Assembly: GCA_015490805.1 (NCBI GenBank)
Contig: WFXC01000012.1
Span: 1 to 64,000 of the forward strand
Reading direction: 5' to 3'
DNA length: 64,000 nt
Source: Candidatus Kapaibacterium sp.
GTDB taxonomy: Bacteria; Bacteroidota; Ignavibacteria; Kapaibacteriales; WFXC01
Shown here: positions 63,967 through 64,000 of the stretch, piece after piece
Position numbering within the stretch: the first letter of the stretch is position 1
Layout: every line of letters begins with the position of its first letter
The notes under the pieces: model-generated
Seen by the model: the letters and a program-made list of their open reading frames with translations, nothing else
Databases searched by the model: none
Told to the model about the DNA's origin: nothing
Position numbers and translations under genes: made by a program

Positions 63967-64000
63967 TTTCAATACAAACGCATTCCGAATTCACATCAAT

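Overview
The window reads as a chromosomal segment of a Gram-negative member of the FCB group (Bacteroidota/Chlorobiota; an Ignavibacteria- or Kapabacteria-like lineage fits best, but this is inference). Supporting signs are several proteins ending in type IX secretion (T9SS) type A-like sorting domains, SBBP/PKD-repeat surface proteins, an Oar-like TonB receptor, a cytochrome c/FTR1 iron permease, TAnnTTTG-type -7 promoter elements of the Bacteroidetes kind, and a flagellin gene behind a sigma-28-like promoter. Gene density is high, strands alternate in short operons, and most of the window is ordinary core metabolism and cell-envelope genes.

Layout. 1-4.2 kb: end of a T9SS-cargo gene with extreme G-over-C strand bias, then a leftward group (RmlD-like reductase, M20 dipeptidase, LPG-synthase-type membrane protein). 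4.5-7.4 kb: uvrA, divergent from a PAP2_C-like membrane phosphatase. 8.3-12.2 kb: purF, a BtuF-like protein without signal peptide, 5-formyl-THF cyclo-ligase and a DUF1460 protein, tightly packed. 12.4-15.2 kb: queF-queD-gltX-lipoprotein, each overlapping the next; then a TlpA-type thioredoxin protein. 17-29.3 kb (leftward): a 2069-residue SBBP/PKD/HYDIN-like T9SS protein whose stop overlaps an OmpA-barrel gene, an intergenic array of three 27-bp repeats, an M4 metalloprotease interrupted by an in-frame TAA, and a small lipoprotein. 29.5-35.5 kb (rightward): adenine deaminase, dnaX, bcp, a tatD gene fused in frame to an outer-membrane barrel, and upp. 35.5-36.9 kb: cbpM-cbpA chaperone pair. 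tRNA-His follows, then the iron permease (with a 14-bp perfect palindrome upstream) divergent from the flagellin gene. 40.3-46.7 kb: a trypsin-like/coiled-coil/barrel protein, pepA, nadC, tatC and a polyprenyl diphosphate synthase.

46.9-48.85 kb is clearly more AT-rich than its surroundings and holds two leftward genes: a PUA/EVE-like plus PD-(D/E)xK nuclease, and a short protein that looks like the amino end of a truncated DNA methyltransferase. This is the best candidate for a transferred defence or restriction island. 48.9-51.9 kb: sulfate adenylyltransferase with an SLC13-type permease carrying RCK_C domains. 52.2-55.4 kb: Oar-like TonB receptor with a strong terminator. 55.7-63.97 kb: small membrane protein, an unusual CDF transporter, UDP-glucuronate decarboxylase, gatB, a second double-OmpA barrel protein, two small hypotheticals and a final outer-membrane barrel.

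The most noteworthy items are the in-frame stop inside the M4 protease, the TatD-barrel fusion, the surface-tethered trypsin-like protease, the AT-rich nuclease island, the SBBP-OmpA coupled pair, the intergenic repeat array, and the regularly placed TAnnTTTG promoters. All family calls are by eye; no database search was run.
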